64,000 nt of DNA from Eublepharis macularius (taxonomy: Eukaryota > Chordata > Lepidosauria > Squamata > Eublepharidae). The translations under genes were made by a program, and so were the position numbers. This document shows positions 55,503 to 64,000 of the stretch, piece by piece. The stretch is taken from assembly GCF_028583425.1 (NCBI RefSeq), contig NC_072795.1:8393001-8457000 (forward strand), written 5' to 3'. The notes beneath the pieces were generated by a model. It was not told the origin of the DNA. It saw only the letters and a program-made list of their open reading frames with translations, and searched no databases. Positions within the stretch are counted from its first letter, which is position 1, and each line of letters begins with the position of its first letter.

Positions 55503-55719
55503 AGTGTTGCCAACTCCAGGTTGGGAAATTTGTGGAGATTTGGGGATGGAGACTGGGGAGGGCAGTGTTGGGGGAAGGTAGGCATCTCAGCAGGGTATAA
55601 TGCCATAGAGTCCACCCTCCAAAGCAGCCCTTTCCTCCAGGGGAACTGATCTCTGTTGTCTGGAGATCAGTTGTAATTCCAGGAGAACTCCAGGCCCACC
55701 TGGAGGATGGAAACCCTAG
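55503..55719. mobile_element. hAT-type MITE (GGGTTGCCAAC family), best copy
   Basis: GTGTTGCCAACTCCAGGTTG to GGAGGATGGAAACCCTAG. The flanks TCGAGATA and CTGAGATA are alike, suggesting a decayed 8-bp target duplication. Confidence 0.7.
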
Positions 55720-55835
55720 ACTGAGATAGGGTAAATGCCACCTCCTCTTTGGGGTCTGTATGAAGTCCTGGCAACAGCCAAAAGTCTTGAAATTGGTTCT
55801 ATAGTGCTCTCCTGCAGAACAGCTACAACTTTCAA

Positions 55836-56060
55836 GGGGCGTTTTCACATGCACCCATAAGCCTCCGAAAGAGCGCGTAGAACTCATGGCACGAAGTGTG
55901 TTCCTAGTGCGATTTTCCAGCACCATCCCCCTTAATGGCACGATGATATCAGAAATCGCACCATTAAATGGGATCGTGCCAGGAAATTGCGCTAGGAAGA
56001 TGCTTCATGCTGTGAGTTTCATGTGATCTTCCAGAGGCTTTGGGCATGTGAAAATGGTCA
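55836..56060. mobile_element. Palindromic MITE, P2-like
   Basis: GCGTTTTCACATGC to GCATGTGAAAATGG with inverted arms (TAGTGCGATTTTCC against GGAAATTGCGCTAG). TCAAGG is found on both sides. Confidence 0.65.
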
Positions 56061-56218
56061 AGGACTGAAGAAATATGAGTAATATAATACATCTCTGAGG
56101 AAAGTAGGCAGAGTCAGTTGTATAGCTAAGGTAAAAGTCCAGTTTTGTTCAAAGACATCCTCCCCATGTTTCAATGTAATTGTGAGGCCTGGAGCCATAG
56201 ATAAGATAGGGTGGTACG

Positions 56219-56478
56219 CAGGGCTTTTTTTCTGGGAAAAGAGGTGGTGGAACTCAGTGGGTTGCCCTTGGAGAAAATGGTCACATGGTTGGTGGCTCCG
56301 CCCCCTGATCTCCAGACAGAGGGGAGTTTAGATTGCCCTCCACGCCGCTTGGTGGCATGCAGGGCAATCTAAACCCCTCTTTGTCTGGAGATCAGGAGGC
56401 GGGGCCACCGGCCATGTGACCATTTTCAAGAGGTGCTGGAACTCTGTTCCACTGCGTTCCTGCTGAAAAAAAGCCCTG
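56219..56478. mobile_element. hAT-type MITE with perfect 8-bp target duplication
   Basis: CAGGGCTTTTTTTCTGGGAA to GAAAAAAAGCCCTG, flanked by GTGGTACG at 56211-56218 and 56479-56486. Its core is inverted relative to the 6877 copy. Confidence 0.9.
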
Positions 56479-56551
56479 GTGGTACGGAAGCAACAAACAT
56501 GGGGTAAAACATGCATTTGGGTGAGCCAATGGCTTCAACCCCACTGCAGGT

Positions 56552-56800
56552 GTGCGTGTGTATTTATTTATGTTATTTCTAGTCCCCCTTTCTCACTGAG
56601 ACTCAAGGCGGATTGCATAGTGTTAGTCAGTACAGTCAATTTCAAGGGCATTTCAATAAAAAATGTGATAGAGTATAACCAATGCAAACTTGCAAAGGCT
56701 TAAAACCAGCAGAAACCCAATATAGAGCGGAATGCTGGCAGCAAAGCATAAGCAATTCTAAGACAACAGAACTGCCTAGAAGGATCATACTTCAAGCAAC
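56552..56800 (-). mobile_element. L2-like LINE tail
   Basis: TCCCCCTTTCTCACTGAGAC then TCAAGGCGGATTGCATAGTG is the reverse of the tail at 53045. Confidence 0.55.
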
Positions 56801-57249
56801 AGTGGTCTTGAAGCATTGCTGTTTACACCAGAGTCTCAGAATCTGTGCCTGATCTAGGGACTAAATCTGGCAAAGGTGATCGGAGCAGCCGATCTGCAGG
56901 TCACTGCAAGGCGATGTTCAACGGTGGAGAAAAGTGAGCGCAGAAATAGAAATGAATGTTGCAAATTAGGTAGCCAGTGCTGGAAAAATAAGAACAGAGG
57001 GAGCTTCCTACTTCCCCATTGGCAGCCCCCTGAGGGAGACACCTGGGGAAGCAGTTATGGCAGAGGGAAAGGTCATATACTCACCCACCCAGCTTTCTCC
57101 AGTTTCTGTTTGTTCGGCTTCAGCCATCTGAGCTCATACCTGTGAGGATAATGAGTCATGTGCGTTTGACCAGGAGTGCTAATAGGTGGAGCAGATGGCT
57201 GAGTGCTCACCCACAAAGATAGCTGCATAATCCATTGTTTTCACCAGTG

Positions 57250-57850
57250 CTTGGTGGAGCTCATCTGTATTTTGGAGTTTGTTGTTGGCATTACAATACA
57301 TGGTGCTGCACTTGAAGGTAACTCCGAAACTTCAGCTGATGCTAAACACAGCACCTGGGTTGGTGCGGGCAGCTGTGAGCACGACGCCTGTTTTGAAATG
57401 ACACAATCAGTCATCTGCTTGTTTCCAAACTCTTTTCAAGGTGCTGTTTTTCACCATCTGGAACTCACATGCTTGAAGTAGTGCCACACACCTGCTTAGG
57501 TCCTTAGAGTACCTTAGTTTACTTGTGGGCTTTGGCTGCCAAGTATGAACGTCCTCTGCTAGGTTGAATGCATTTTCTGTCATTGCCTGTCTTGTGGAGT
57601 GGGTTCCTGAACAGCTGTGGGTGCATTGACTATCCTCCCACCGGCAGTACCATACAAGAACGCCCTGTCGCAGAAAACATTTGCCTTCTGAGCGATGAGG
57701 CTATTTTTTATGATGTGCAATCCATGAGGAACAGTGGTTGCATTTTTTGGGAGCATAGTTTCTGTGGTTTTTAGATGCTATATTTTAATTGATGGTTTCA
57801 TTTGGTGCCACCTGAGCACAGAAAGATGGCATATAAACATTCATCCAAAC
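57250..57850 (+). mobile_element. Old L2/CR1-like remnant
   Basis: Faint matches to the ORF2 C-terminal block (ACTCCGAAACTTCAGCTGAT; TCTTTTCAAGGTGCTGTTTT) and a tail CAGAAAGATGGCATATAAAC. Heavily decayed. Confidence 0.35.
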
Positions 57851-57900
57851 AAAATGAAAGCTTTAATATCGTATGGACCAGGACAAATTGGAATGGCATA

Positions 57901-57975
57901 GGCCCCTTTCACACTACTTACCTGCTCCCAGAACGTTGTGAAACTTCGCGCAAAAACTGCGGAAGATAGCTTGGA
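57901..57975. mobile_element. Half of a P2 palindromic MITE
   Basis: GGCCCCTTTCACACTACTTA, then CTTCGCGCAAAAACTGCGGA; the second arm is missing. Confidence 0.5.
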
Positions 57976-58028
57976 AAGCCCTCCCTCTTTTGCTCACCTG
58001 TGTTGATTGATTTGTCTTTGAGCCAAAT

Positions 58029-58136
<108 letters not shown>

Positions 58137-58481
58137 TGGGAGCCCTGAGGCAGTGTATATGCAGGGGCTCAGTTTGTGGTTCAGTATTGACTTCAAGAGG
58201 AGAGCGTTGACTTGCACACTTCTTTTGCTAGTATATTGTTATATATTTGTCTGAGCTGGGTAGTGTCCTGCCATATTCTACAGTGGGTAGTTAACAATGG
58301 TGCCAGAGTGTTGGCAGGCATTGATTCACTGTGCTGGCTTAACTTTGGCCTCTTGGCAAGCAAGAGGAATGTGGAGAGATATTATCCCTCACAGCAGACA
58401 TAAATCGTGGACAGGAATTCTCTTCTCGTCATCAGTATATTAGCTTATTAATTAATGCATACAATTAATCTATAATCATGT

Positions 58482-58684
58482 AAAGTGCCATTAAGTCACA
58501 TCCAACTTATGGTGACCCCATGGGGTTTTCAAAGCAAGCAACTAACAGAGGTGGTTTGCCATTACCTATCTCTGAGTAATGATCCTGGAATTCCTTGGTG
58601 ATCTCCCATCCAAGTACTAACCAGGGTCGACCCTGCTTAACTTCTAAGATCTGGTGAAACTGGGCTTAGCCTGGCTATCCAGGT
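58482..58684 (-). mobile_element. 5S-rRNA-derived SINE (best copy)
   Basis: ATCTCCCATCCAAGTACTAA, CCAGGGTCGACCCTGCTTAA and CTTCTAAGATCTGGTGAAAC follow the antisense 5S rRNA internal promoter closely, including the A-box and C-box region. Confidence 0.8.
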
Positions 58685-58896
58685 CAGTTTTGAGTTGATA
58701 CAAATGTATCACAGTTTAATTAGTGGTTAATTGTGATACATTTTTATCAGCTCTGCAGCAAAATAAAGACTCCAACATCTACTCAGTAAATGATCATCTA
58801 CCAACAACATTCTCTTCAATAAAACCCATCCAGATCAATTCATTGTATATCTAATTCTGAACTATCTCTTTGTTGTGCGCATCAACGCTACACAAT

Positions 58897-59046
58897 GGCT
58901 GCTTCCACACACGTTGGATAATCCACTTTCAATACTCTTTAGTGAACATTTGAAACTGATTTTCCATGTGTGGAACAAAAAATCCACTTCCAAAGGATTG
59001 CGAAAGTGCATTGAAAGTGCATTATTCAACGTGTGTGGAAATGGCC
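58897..59046. mobile_element. Palindromic MITE, family P1 (best copy)
   Basis: GGCTGCTTCCACACACGTTG at the left and CAACGTGTGTGGAAATGGCC at the right. The inner arms carry ATCCACTTTCAA and TTGAAAGTGCAT. Confidence 0.75.
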
Positions 59047-59384
59047 AATGAGATCTCCAGAGGAAGCACAGCGGCTTCTACAAACCTGGGGGAAAGTCCA
59101 GGTGTTGCCTACAGCTCTGAAAACACAAAAAAGGACTGTGGATTTAAAAACCCATGAAATGGTGTCTGCACAATGGCAAAAGTGCAAACATGTCAGGAAA
59201 AAAAATATTTAGGTGGCCTTTTGCTTTGTTGCAGAAACCCATAATGTTGCTTGATGTTGAGTGGCCCCTACCAAGCGGTGAAGGGGACCAGAGTTGGGAA
59301 AGGGGGCAAGATGAGGGGCTGAAGGGACTGTGAGGGAGTGGGAGGAAAAGCAGCAGATGAGAGAAAGGAAACAAAGTAGGAAAG

Positions 59385-59713
59385 GTCCAGAGGATTTAGC
59401 TGTGTTAGTCTGTAGTTGCAAAATAGTAAAGAGTCCAGTAGCCCCTTTAAGTCTAACCAACTTTATTGTAGCACTAGCAACGAAGCCCGTTGTGGAAAAA
59501 AAAATACAATGAGCTCTAGAAAGGGGAGGGCGGGCAGGCGGGCATTGCCTCCTCCTCTTCCGCGCTGTATCCCGGCCAGATGAAGGCGGTGGGTGGGCAT
59601 TGCCACATGCTGTTCTGCATCTGATGAAGAGAGCTGTGGTTCTCGAAAGTTTATGCTATAATAAAGTTGGTTAGTCTTAAAGGTGCTACTGGACTCTTTA
59701 CTATTTTGCAAAG
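59385..59713. repeat. Penelope-like tail, inverted pair with spacer
   Basis: AATAGTAAAGAGTCCAGTAG at the left and CTACTGGACTCTTTACTATT at the right are exact inverted copies. The spacer holds a hammerhead-like motif next to the right arm. Confidence 0.7.
59617..59656 (+). ncRNA. Hammerhead-like motif in Penelope-like tail (best copy)
   Basis: GCAT, CTGATGA, a GAGA/TCTC stem, GAAA, a short GTTT, then ATGC, which pairs with the opening GCAT. All core elements are in order. Stem III would be no more than an A-U closing pair, as in the minimal motifs known from this class. Confidence 0.5.
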
Positions 59714-59719
59714 TAGGAA

Positions 59720-60755
59720 AGGGAGATGGAAGGGAGGAAATGAAACGGGAAGAAAGAAAACTGGACCAGTGAGGGAGAAGCGAGACCTAGAGAACCATAG
59801 ATTTTTATCAGAAGGATTCATTTTTCGCTGTTTTTCATGCTGTTTGCAATGGTTTGCTTTAACACTGATCATTTACTTTTTTAAAAAGGATTTTATTGTA
59901 TAGTTTTACTTGTGAGCCTCCCTGGACAAGGCTCTAGAGAGGACAACACATATATTTTTGAAATAAAAAAATAGGGAGGGAGAAGCAGAACCGGTGTGGA
60001 GGAGGACACCAGCAGGGGATAAGTGGAATTTCCCTTCCCCATGAGTTCTGCAAGACAGAATCTTAAAAAAGGAAACTTCTCTTCATGCTGCTGCATCGCC
60101 TACTTTGAAAACATTATTGCTTTGTCATTCCCTAATCTGACTCACCGCCTTTAAGTGATCTTATCAGTCCACTCCCATCTGCAGGTAATTGCAGAAAACA
60201 AGAAATAAACTCCAGAGATGTCGCTCTGTTCTCCCTTTGTGGCTATTCAAGGCATACTTTACTGGATGGTGCAATATCGCCTACCTAGGTGCAGCTGCAC
60301 TGTAATAATACCAAGCCTGCTTACCCTTGTCTCTTTCCACCAGATGCTGTCATAGTAAGGGCTCTGGTTGCATTTTGCTCACAAGCCTTTCTGAAAAAAG
60401 AACATGGAATCCTGTTTCAGAAAGGAGCTGAAGGAACAGCTGGTCCAGTGGAGATAGTTGGGAAAGACAAGAGACAGGCAGCTACAAAGAAAACCCCCAG
60501 TAAAAAATAATTGGGATCTTCCCTTTTTCGAGATGGTAGCAGCGATTACATATGTAGAAGGCGTGGGGCACTGGGCTGGTACAGGGTTGTAAGTGTGGCT
60601 CTTTCTGGGCAGATGGTTGAGGAGGATGAATGGAGGAGGATAGATTCATCACCCTAATTAACATACGTTAATTAATTCAGCTGTTTACTTTCATAATTGC
60701 ATTCGTTTGTTGTGTGTCACCCTGCACTTTCCTAGATTAGATTGGATTCTGTGTG
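59720..60755. other. Intergenic stretch without recognised features
   Basis: No exon, RNA gene or named repeat recognised. Confidence 0.4.
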
Positions 60756-60759
60756 TAAT

Positions 60760-60898
60760 GTGTCGTCCGGTTGCAGCCGATTTATGGTAACTTTACATGG
60801 TTTTCAAGGCAAGAGATGAATAGAGGTGGTTGGCCATTGCATGTTTCTTCATAGTAAGCTTGGACTTCCTTGGTGGTAGTACTACTAAGAGATGACGC
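60760..60898 (-). mobile_element. 5S-rRNA-derived SINE, partial
   Basis: Shares GGTTTTCAAGGCAAGAGATG and the GAGGTGGTTGGCCATTGC region with the other copies but stops before the 5S-derived part. Confidence 0.5.
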
Positions 60899-60911
60899 TG
60901 CTTGTGTGCAT

Positions 60912-61104
60912 CTGTTATGTGCCATCAAATCGCTTCCAATTTATGGTGACCCTGGATGGCAAGGCAAGACATGATCAGAGGTGGTTTGCCATTGCCTTTC
61001 TTTGTGTAGCGACTCTTCGGTGGTCTCCCATCCAAGTACTAACTAGAATCAATCCTGCTTAGCTACTGAGATTTGATAAGATTGGGCTAGCCTGGGCTAT
61101 CCAA
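60912..61104 (-). mobile_element. 5S-rRNA-derived SINE
   Basis: GGTCTCCCATCCAAGTACTA, TCCTGCTTAGCTACTGAGAT and GGGCTAGCCTGGGCTATCC. It directly follows a partial copy of the same family. Confidence 0.75.
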
Positions 61105-61199
61105 TACAGGGTGTGTTAATCCTACTTCCCCTATTTATTAATCATTGCGAATGATCCTTATCCGCTCAAAATAGATTAATTTTTCTTTCGATTGGATTT

Positions 61200-61540
61200 T
61201 GTTTTTAAATTGCCCCTCTTCTTGTAACGTCAGGCCCGACACTATGTTGTTCGCAGCTTTTAGTATAAATATATCTGCTGAATGAACACTTTATGCATCT
61301 GATGAAGTGAGCTCTGATTGTCCCTCTATACTACATTTACTTAATGCATACCTCCTCTTTCTCCCCATTCAATAGTAAAAATTAGTGATAAAAAAGGAAA
61401 GATGCATCTGAAGAAGAGAACTGTGATTCCCGAAAGCTTATGCTGCAGTAAAACTGGTTAGTCTTAAAGGTGCTACTGGACTCTTTTCTATTTTTGCTAC
61501 TACAGACTAACACGGCTAACTCCTCTGGATCTATTTCATT
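61200..61540 (+). mobile_element. Penelope-like tail(s), broken
   Basis: A first partial tail ends after GCATCTGATGAAGTGAGCTC (61295-61314). A second, from about 61400, carries the full hammerhead-like motif, AGTCTTAAAGGTGCTACTGG and CTACAGACTAACACGGC. Confidence 0.6.
61404..61443 (+). ncRNA. Hammerhead-like motif in Penelope-like tail
   Basis: GCAT, CTGAAGA, a weak GAGAA/TTCCC stem, GAAA, GCTT, ATGC. CUGANGA and GAAA are intact and GCAT/ATGC can pair. Stem II has at least one mismatch. Confidence 0.42.
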
Positions 61541-61789
61541 ATTACTACATTATTTCATCTTATCTCTTCATGTAACTAATTAACATAACTTTTAGCATAG
61601 AAATCATCTCTACTTATCCTTAACTTTATAGCAATATTTCCATATCCTGCAAACTATTTGAACAATTAGGTATTCAAACATTTTCACCCTTATCAAACTG
61701 TGACCTCTTATGAACGATATACAATAAATATGATCTTATTCAGATTTGTAAAACTACATCTTGTATATGATATTGTATATTCCATTGTA

Positions 61790-61990
61790 TATTCTATTCT
61801 TTATGAGCAAAATAATTTCCCAATTTCTCTTCAAATTCTCTTATTGGTCTTCTATTATTATAACTTGTCAATTTTGCCATCACGGCATATTCTGCCACCT
61901 TGTTTTTCCAGATTTCCCAGGGAACCATCTTATTTTCATGCCATTCGTGTTGACTTTTTCCTATTAAATGTATGCATTTTAAAATATTAT
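61790..61990 (-). mobile_element. L1 ORF2 C-terminal fragment
   Basis: Minus strand reads VPWEIWKNKVAEYAVMAKLT, then SYNNRRPIREFEEKLGNYF, related to the fragment at 35490. Confidence 0.6.
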
Positions 61991-62376
61991 TTTTTGCATA
62001 ATGGAGGAGCGGGAGCAAAAATGGGGGAGGGGAATGTCCCCAGCCCCAGAGTTTCTGGGGGTTGCCAGTTTAGGGCTGACAACCTAAAAGTATATGTAAT
62101 ATATGTGTAAAAATGGTATAAATGGCATATACATGATGCAACTTTGTATAAAAATAGTGCAAAAGAACTCCAGGCTGAAATGACAGCATAGGAAAACAAA
62201 AAGGGCCTCATTTGCCCATCTCTATTTGAGTGGATGGCAGCTGACAGGCGAACTGCCCTTTTAGAAATCACTTCATTGGCCTCTCCCTCTACTGCACCCA
62301 CCCCACTCCAAAGTGGTTTTGTTAATTTGTGTGAAGAAAGTTCAGCCCTCCTGACCAGCAGACTAAGGCTGCTGAG

Positions 62377-63002
62377 TAGAGGTAGGCACAGACCGGGAAA
62401 AACCCATGGGCCATGGGTCCATGGGCCATGGTGTTTCACAGACCACAGACGATGAACTTTTCCCAATCCAGCACCGGTACGCGCTGGATTGGTGTGGGAG
62501 CACTTTAACCCCCCTTGCTCCTGCTGTCTGGTGGCCCACCAGTCAGCTGGAGCAAGGTGGGATTTAAATGTTAAAGCACTCCTGGTGCCACTTTCCAGCG
62601 GTGCCAGGAACACTCTAACCCCCACAGGGGATCCCTGCAGCAGACCAGCTGGTGTTTAAAGGGCCCTTTCCCTGCCACACAAGCAGCAGGGAAAAGGCCC
62701 TTTCATCCAGCCCATGGGGAGGGGGATCTCCCTACAGGCCAGCTGGCATTTAAAGGGCTCTTTCCCTACCACACAAGCTGGCCCACGGCACCGGGAGCGG
62801 CGCTAGGAGCACTCTAACCCCCCTTGCTCCAGCTGACAGGTGGGCTGCCAGTCAGCTGGAGCAATGGACCATGGACCCATGGACTGGCAAAAAGTCCATG
62901 GATCTGTGGAAAACTGGCTTTCCATGACCCGCTGGTTCACAAATGCTGAACCGAAGAGGTCCATTCAAAATTGTGGTGTTTTCTGGTCCATGCCCACCTC
63001 TA
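62377..63002. mobile_element. hAT-type non-autonomous transposon
   Basis: TAGAGGTAGGCACAGACC to GGTCCATGCCCACCTCTA. The flanks CTGCTGAG (62369-62376) and CTGCTGGG (63003-63010) differ by one base. It contains CCATGGGCCATGGG and repeated CTTTCCCTGCCACACAAG / CTTTCCCTACCACACAAG blocks. Confidence 0.75.
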
Positions 63003-63010
63003 CTGCTGGG

Positions 63011-63540
63011 GCTGGGGGCTGGCCAGCAGTTGGCACCCACCCTCCTTATAGCAGTGCAAGATTTGCCTGTTGCTGGTTACCAGGGCCAGGTAGGAATTTT
63101 TTTCTCCTTTCCCAATTGGCTTACACGGAGAGGTGTTTTTAACCTGCCTTGCACTATGCGAACGGGTTATAGTAATTGGTTATGGTGGAGCTGTCAATAG
63201 TTTAGCTACTGGCAGGACATGCTGGGAAAAGTGAGTGGGCTGGTGAGCCCCTTGGCACATCCTCATTGGTGGGGAATTGGAGTCTGTCAGGATTGGCTGG
63301 TAGGGTTTGTGCCTACCACCTGTGAGGGCAGACTGCTGGATGGGATCTCCTGTACAAGTCCTTCACTCGGGCTACACAGCTGGGGGTGCTTGGAGCTTAA
63401 AGGGGGAACTCTTTGCCTGGCCAGCCAACTCCCAGCCATGTGTTTGGATGGCTTGCACCCAGGACAGTGGGGCTTGCCCAGACAGGTCAAGGCGGAGGTC
63501 CTGGGTGACCTCCTGTACTGCTTGTTAGACCCTTGCTGTA
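63011..63540. other. Intergenic stretch without recognised features
   Basis: A 147-codon open frame across this part runs into the ATTC repeat and has no recognisable domain. Confidence 0.4.
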
Positions 63541-63559
63541 TTGACAATTTGTTATATTT

Positions 63560-63607
63560 CATTCATTCATTCATTCATTCATTCATTCATTCATTCATTC
63601 ATTCATT
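63560..63607. repeat. (ATTC)n microsatellite
   Basis: About 12 units, lying at the tail of the reversed L2 copy that follows. Confidence 0.95.
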
Positions 63608-64000
63608 GGACTTCTATTCCGCCCTCCCTGTGAGCGGGCTCAGGGCAGATAACATCATTTAAATCATAATAAAGCAATTACACACATTTTCCATAAAATC
63701 AATATGAAACAAAAATTCAGTCAATTTTCATAGAAAAATATAAGATACAATTTTCAAGATGGCAACAGTCAATGTTTAGCTAATTAAAAATGGGATGGTA
63801 GACAAACTGGTGGGGGAGGTTTGGATCATTCACCTCCTCTTCTCCTCCTCCTACCGGGCCGGCAGTGGCCTGGCCCAGCCTCAACCATATGCCTGGTGGA
63901 ACATCTCTTGTCTTACAGGCCCAGTGAAAAGATAGTAAGTCCTGCTCGTCCCTGGTCTCAGTGGACAGAGAGTTCCACCAGGTTGGTGCCAGGACCGAAA
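63608..64000 (-). mobile_element. L2-like LINE, continues past the window
   Basis: TCCGCCCTCCCTGTGAGCGG is the reversed tail. Further on, CATATGCCTGGTGGAACATC and GAGAGTTCCACCAGGTTGGT are the reversed ORF2 C terminus (LAPTWWNSL). Confidence 0.75.

Noticed and set aside
55378-55941. 187-codon minus-strand open frame
   Set aside because: It spans a hAT-type MITE and unrelated flanks and has no domain pattern.
57203-57481. 92-codon open frame as a gene
   Set aside because: The region resembles a decayed L2/CR1-like ORF2 end and tail.

Overview
The window looks like vertebrate nuclear DNA, most likely from a squamate reptile (lizard). It has intron-split genes with GT/AG junctions and a dense mix of repeats: tRNA-derived and 5S-rRNA-derived SINEs, L2/CR1-like and L1 LINEs, Penelope-like elements and many small palindromic DNA transposons. 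I cannot name the species.

The one well supported host gene fills the first 17.7 kb on the + strand. It is a cytochrome P450 family 2 gene, exons 2 to 9, stop codon at 17702-17704; exon 1 lies upstream of the window. Exons 2 to 8 are 163, 150, 161, 177, 142, 188 and 142 bp, the sizes expected for CYP2 genes, and phases and splice sites are coherent. The haem ligand motif, the K-helix ExxR and the C-helix WxxxR are present. The I-helix oxygen-activation motif is unusual: the conserved threonine is a proline (AGTDPT).

From 17.7 to 54 kb I find no host coding exon, only repeats and unassigned DNA. At 54.14 kb there is a clean CYP2 exon 1 (membrane anchor plus proline-rich hinge, GT donor in the right phase) about 130 bp downstream of a TATA box. 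The window therefore seems to hold the end of one gene and the start of a second, same-strand paralogue of a CYP2 cluster. Its later exons would lie beyond 64 kb, unless this is an orphan exon.

The repeats are the other story. Penelope-like tails carry a hammerhead-like core (CUGANGA, stem, GAAA), and four tail copies sit as tail-to-tail inverted pairs. One tail was interrupted by a DNA transposon that was itself interrupted by a Neptune-like Penelope element (22.2-24.5 kb). Five hAT-type MITEs keep perfect 8-bp target duplications. A foldback in CYP2 intron 5 has about 355-bp arms and 15-bp direct repeats. A nine-copy 53-bp minisatellite at 48.3 kb carries a hairpin in each unit. A GC-rich MITE at 51.6-52.3 kb imitates a CpG island. 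Three candidate LTR fossils are noted without further detail.
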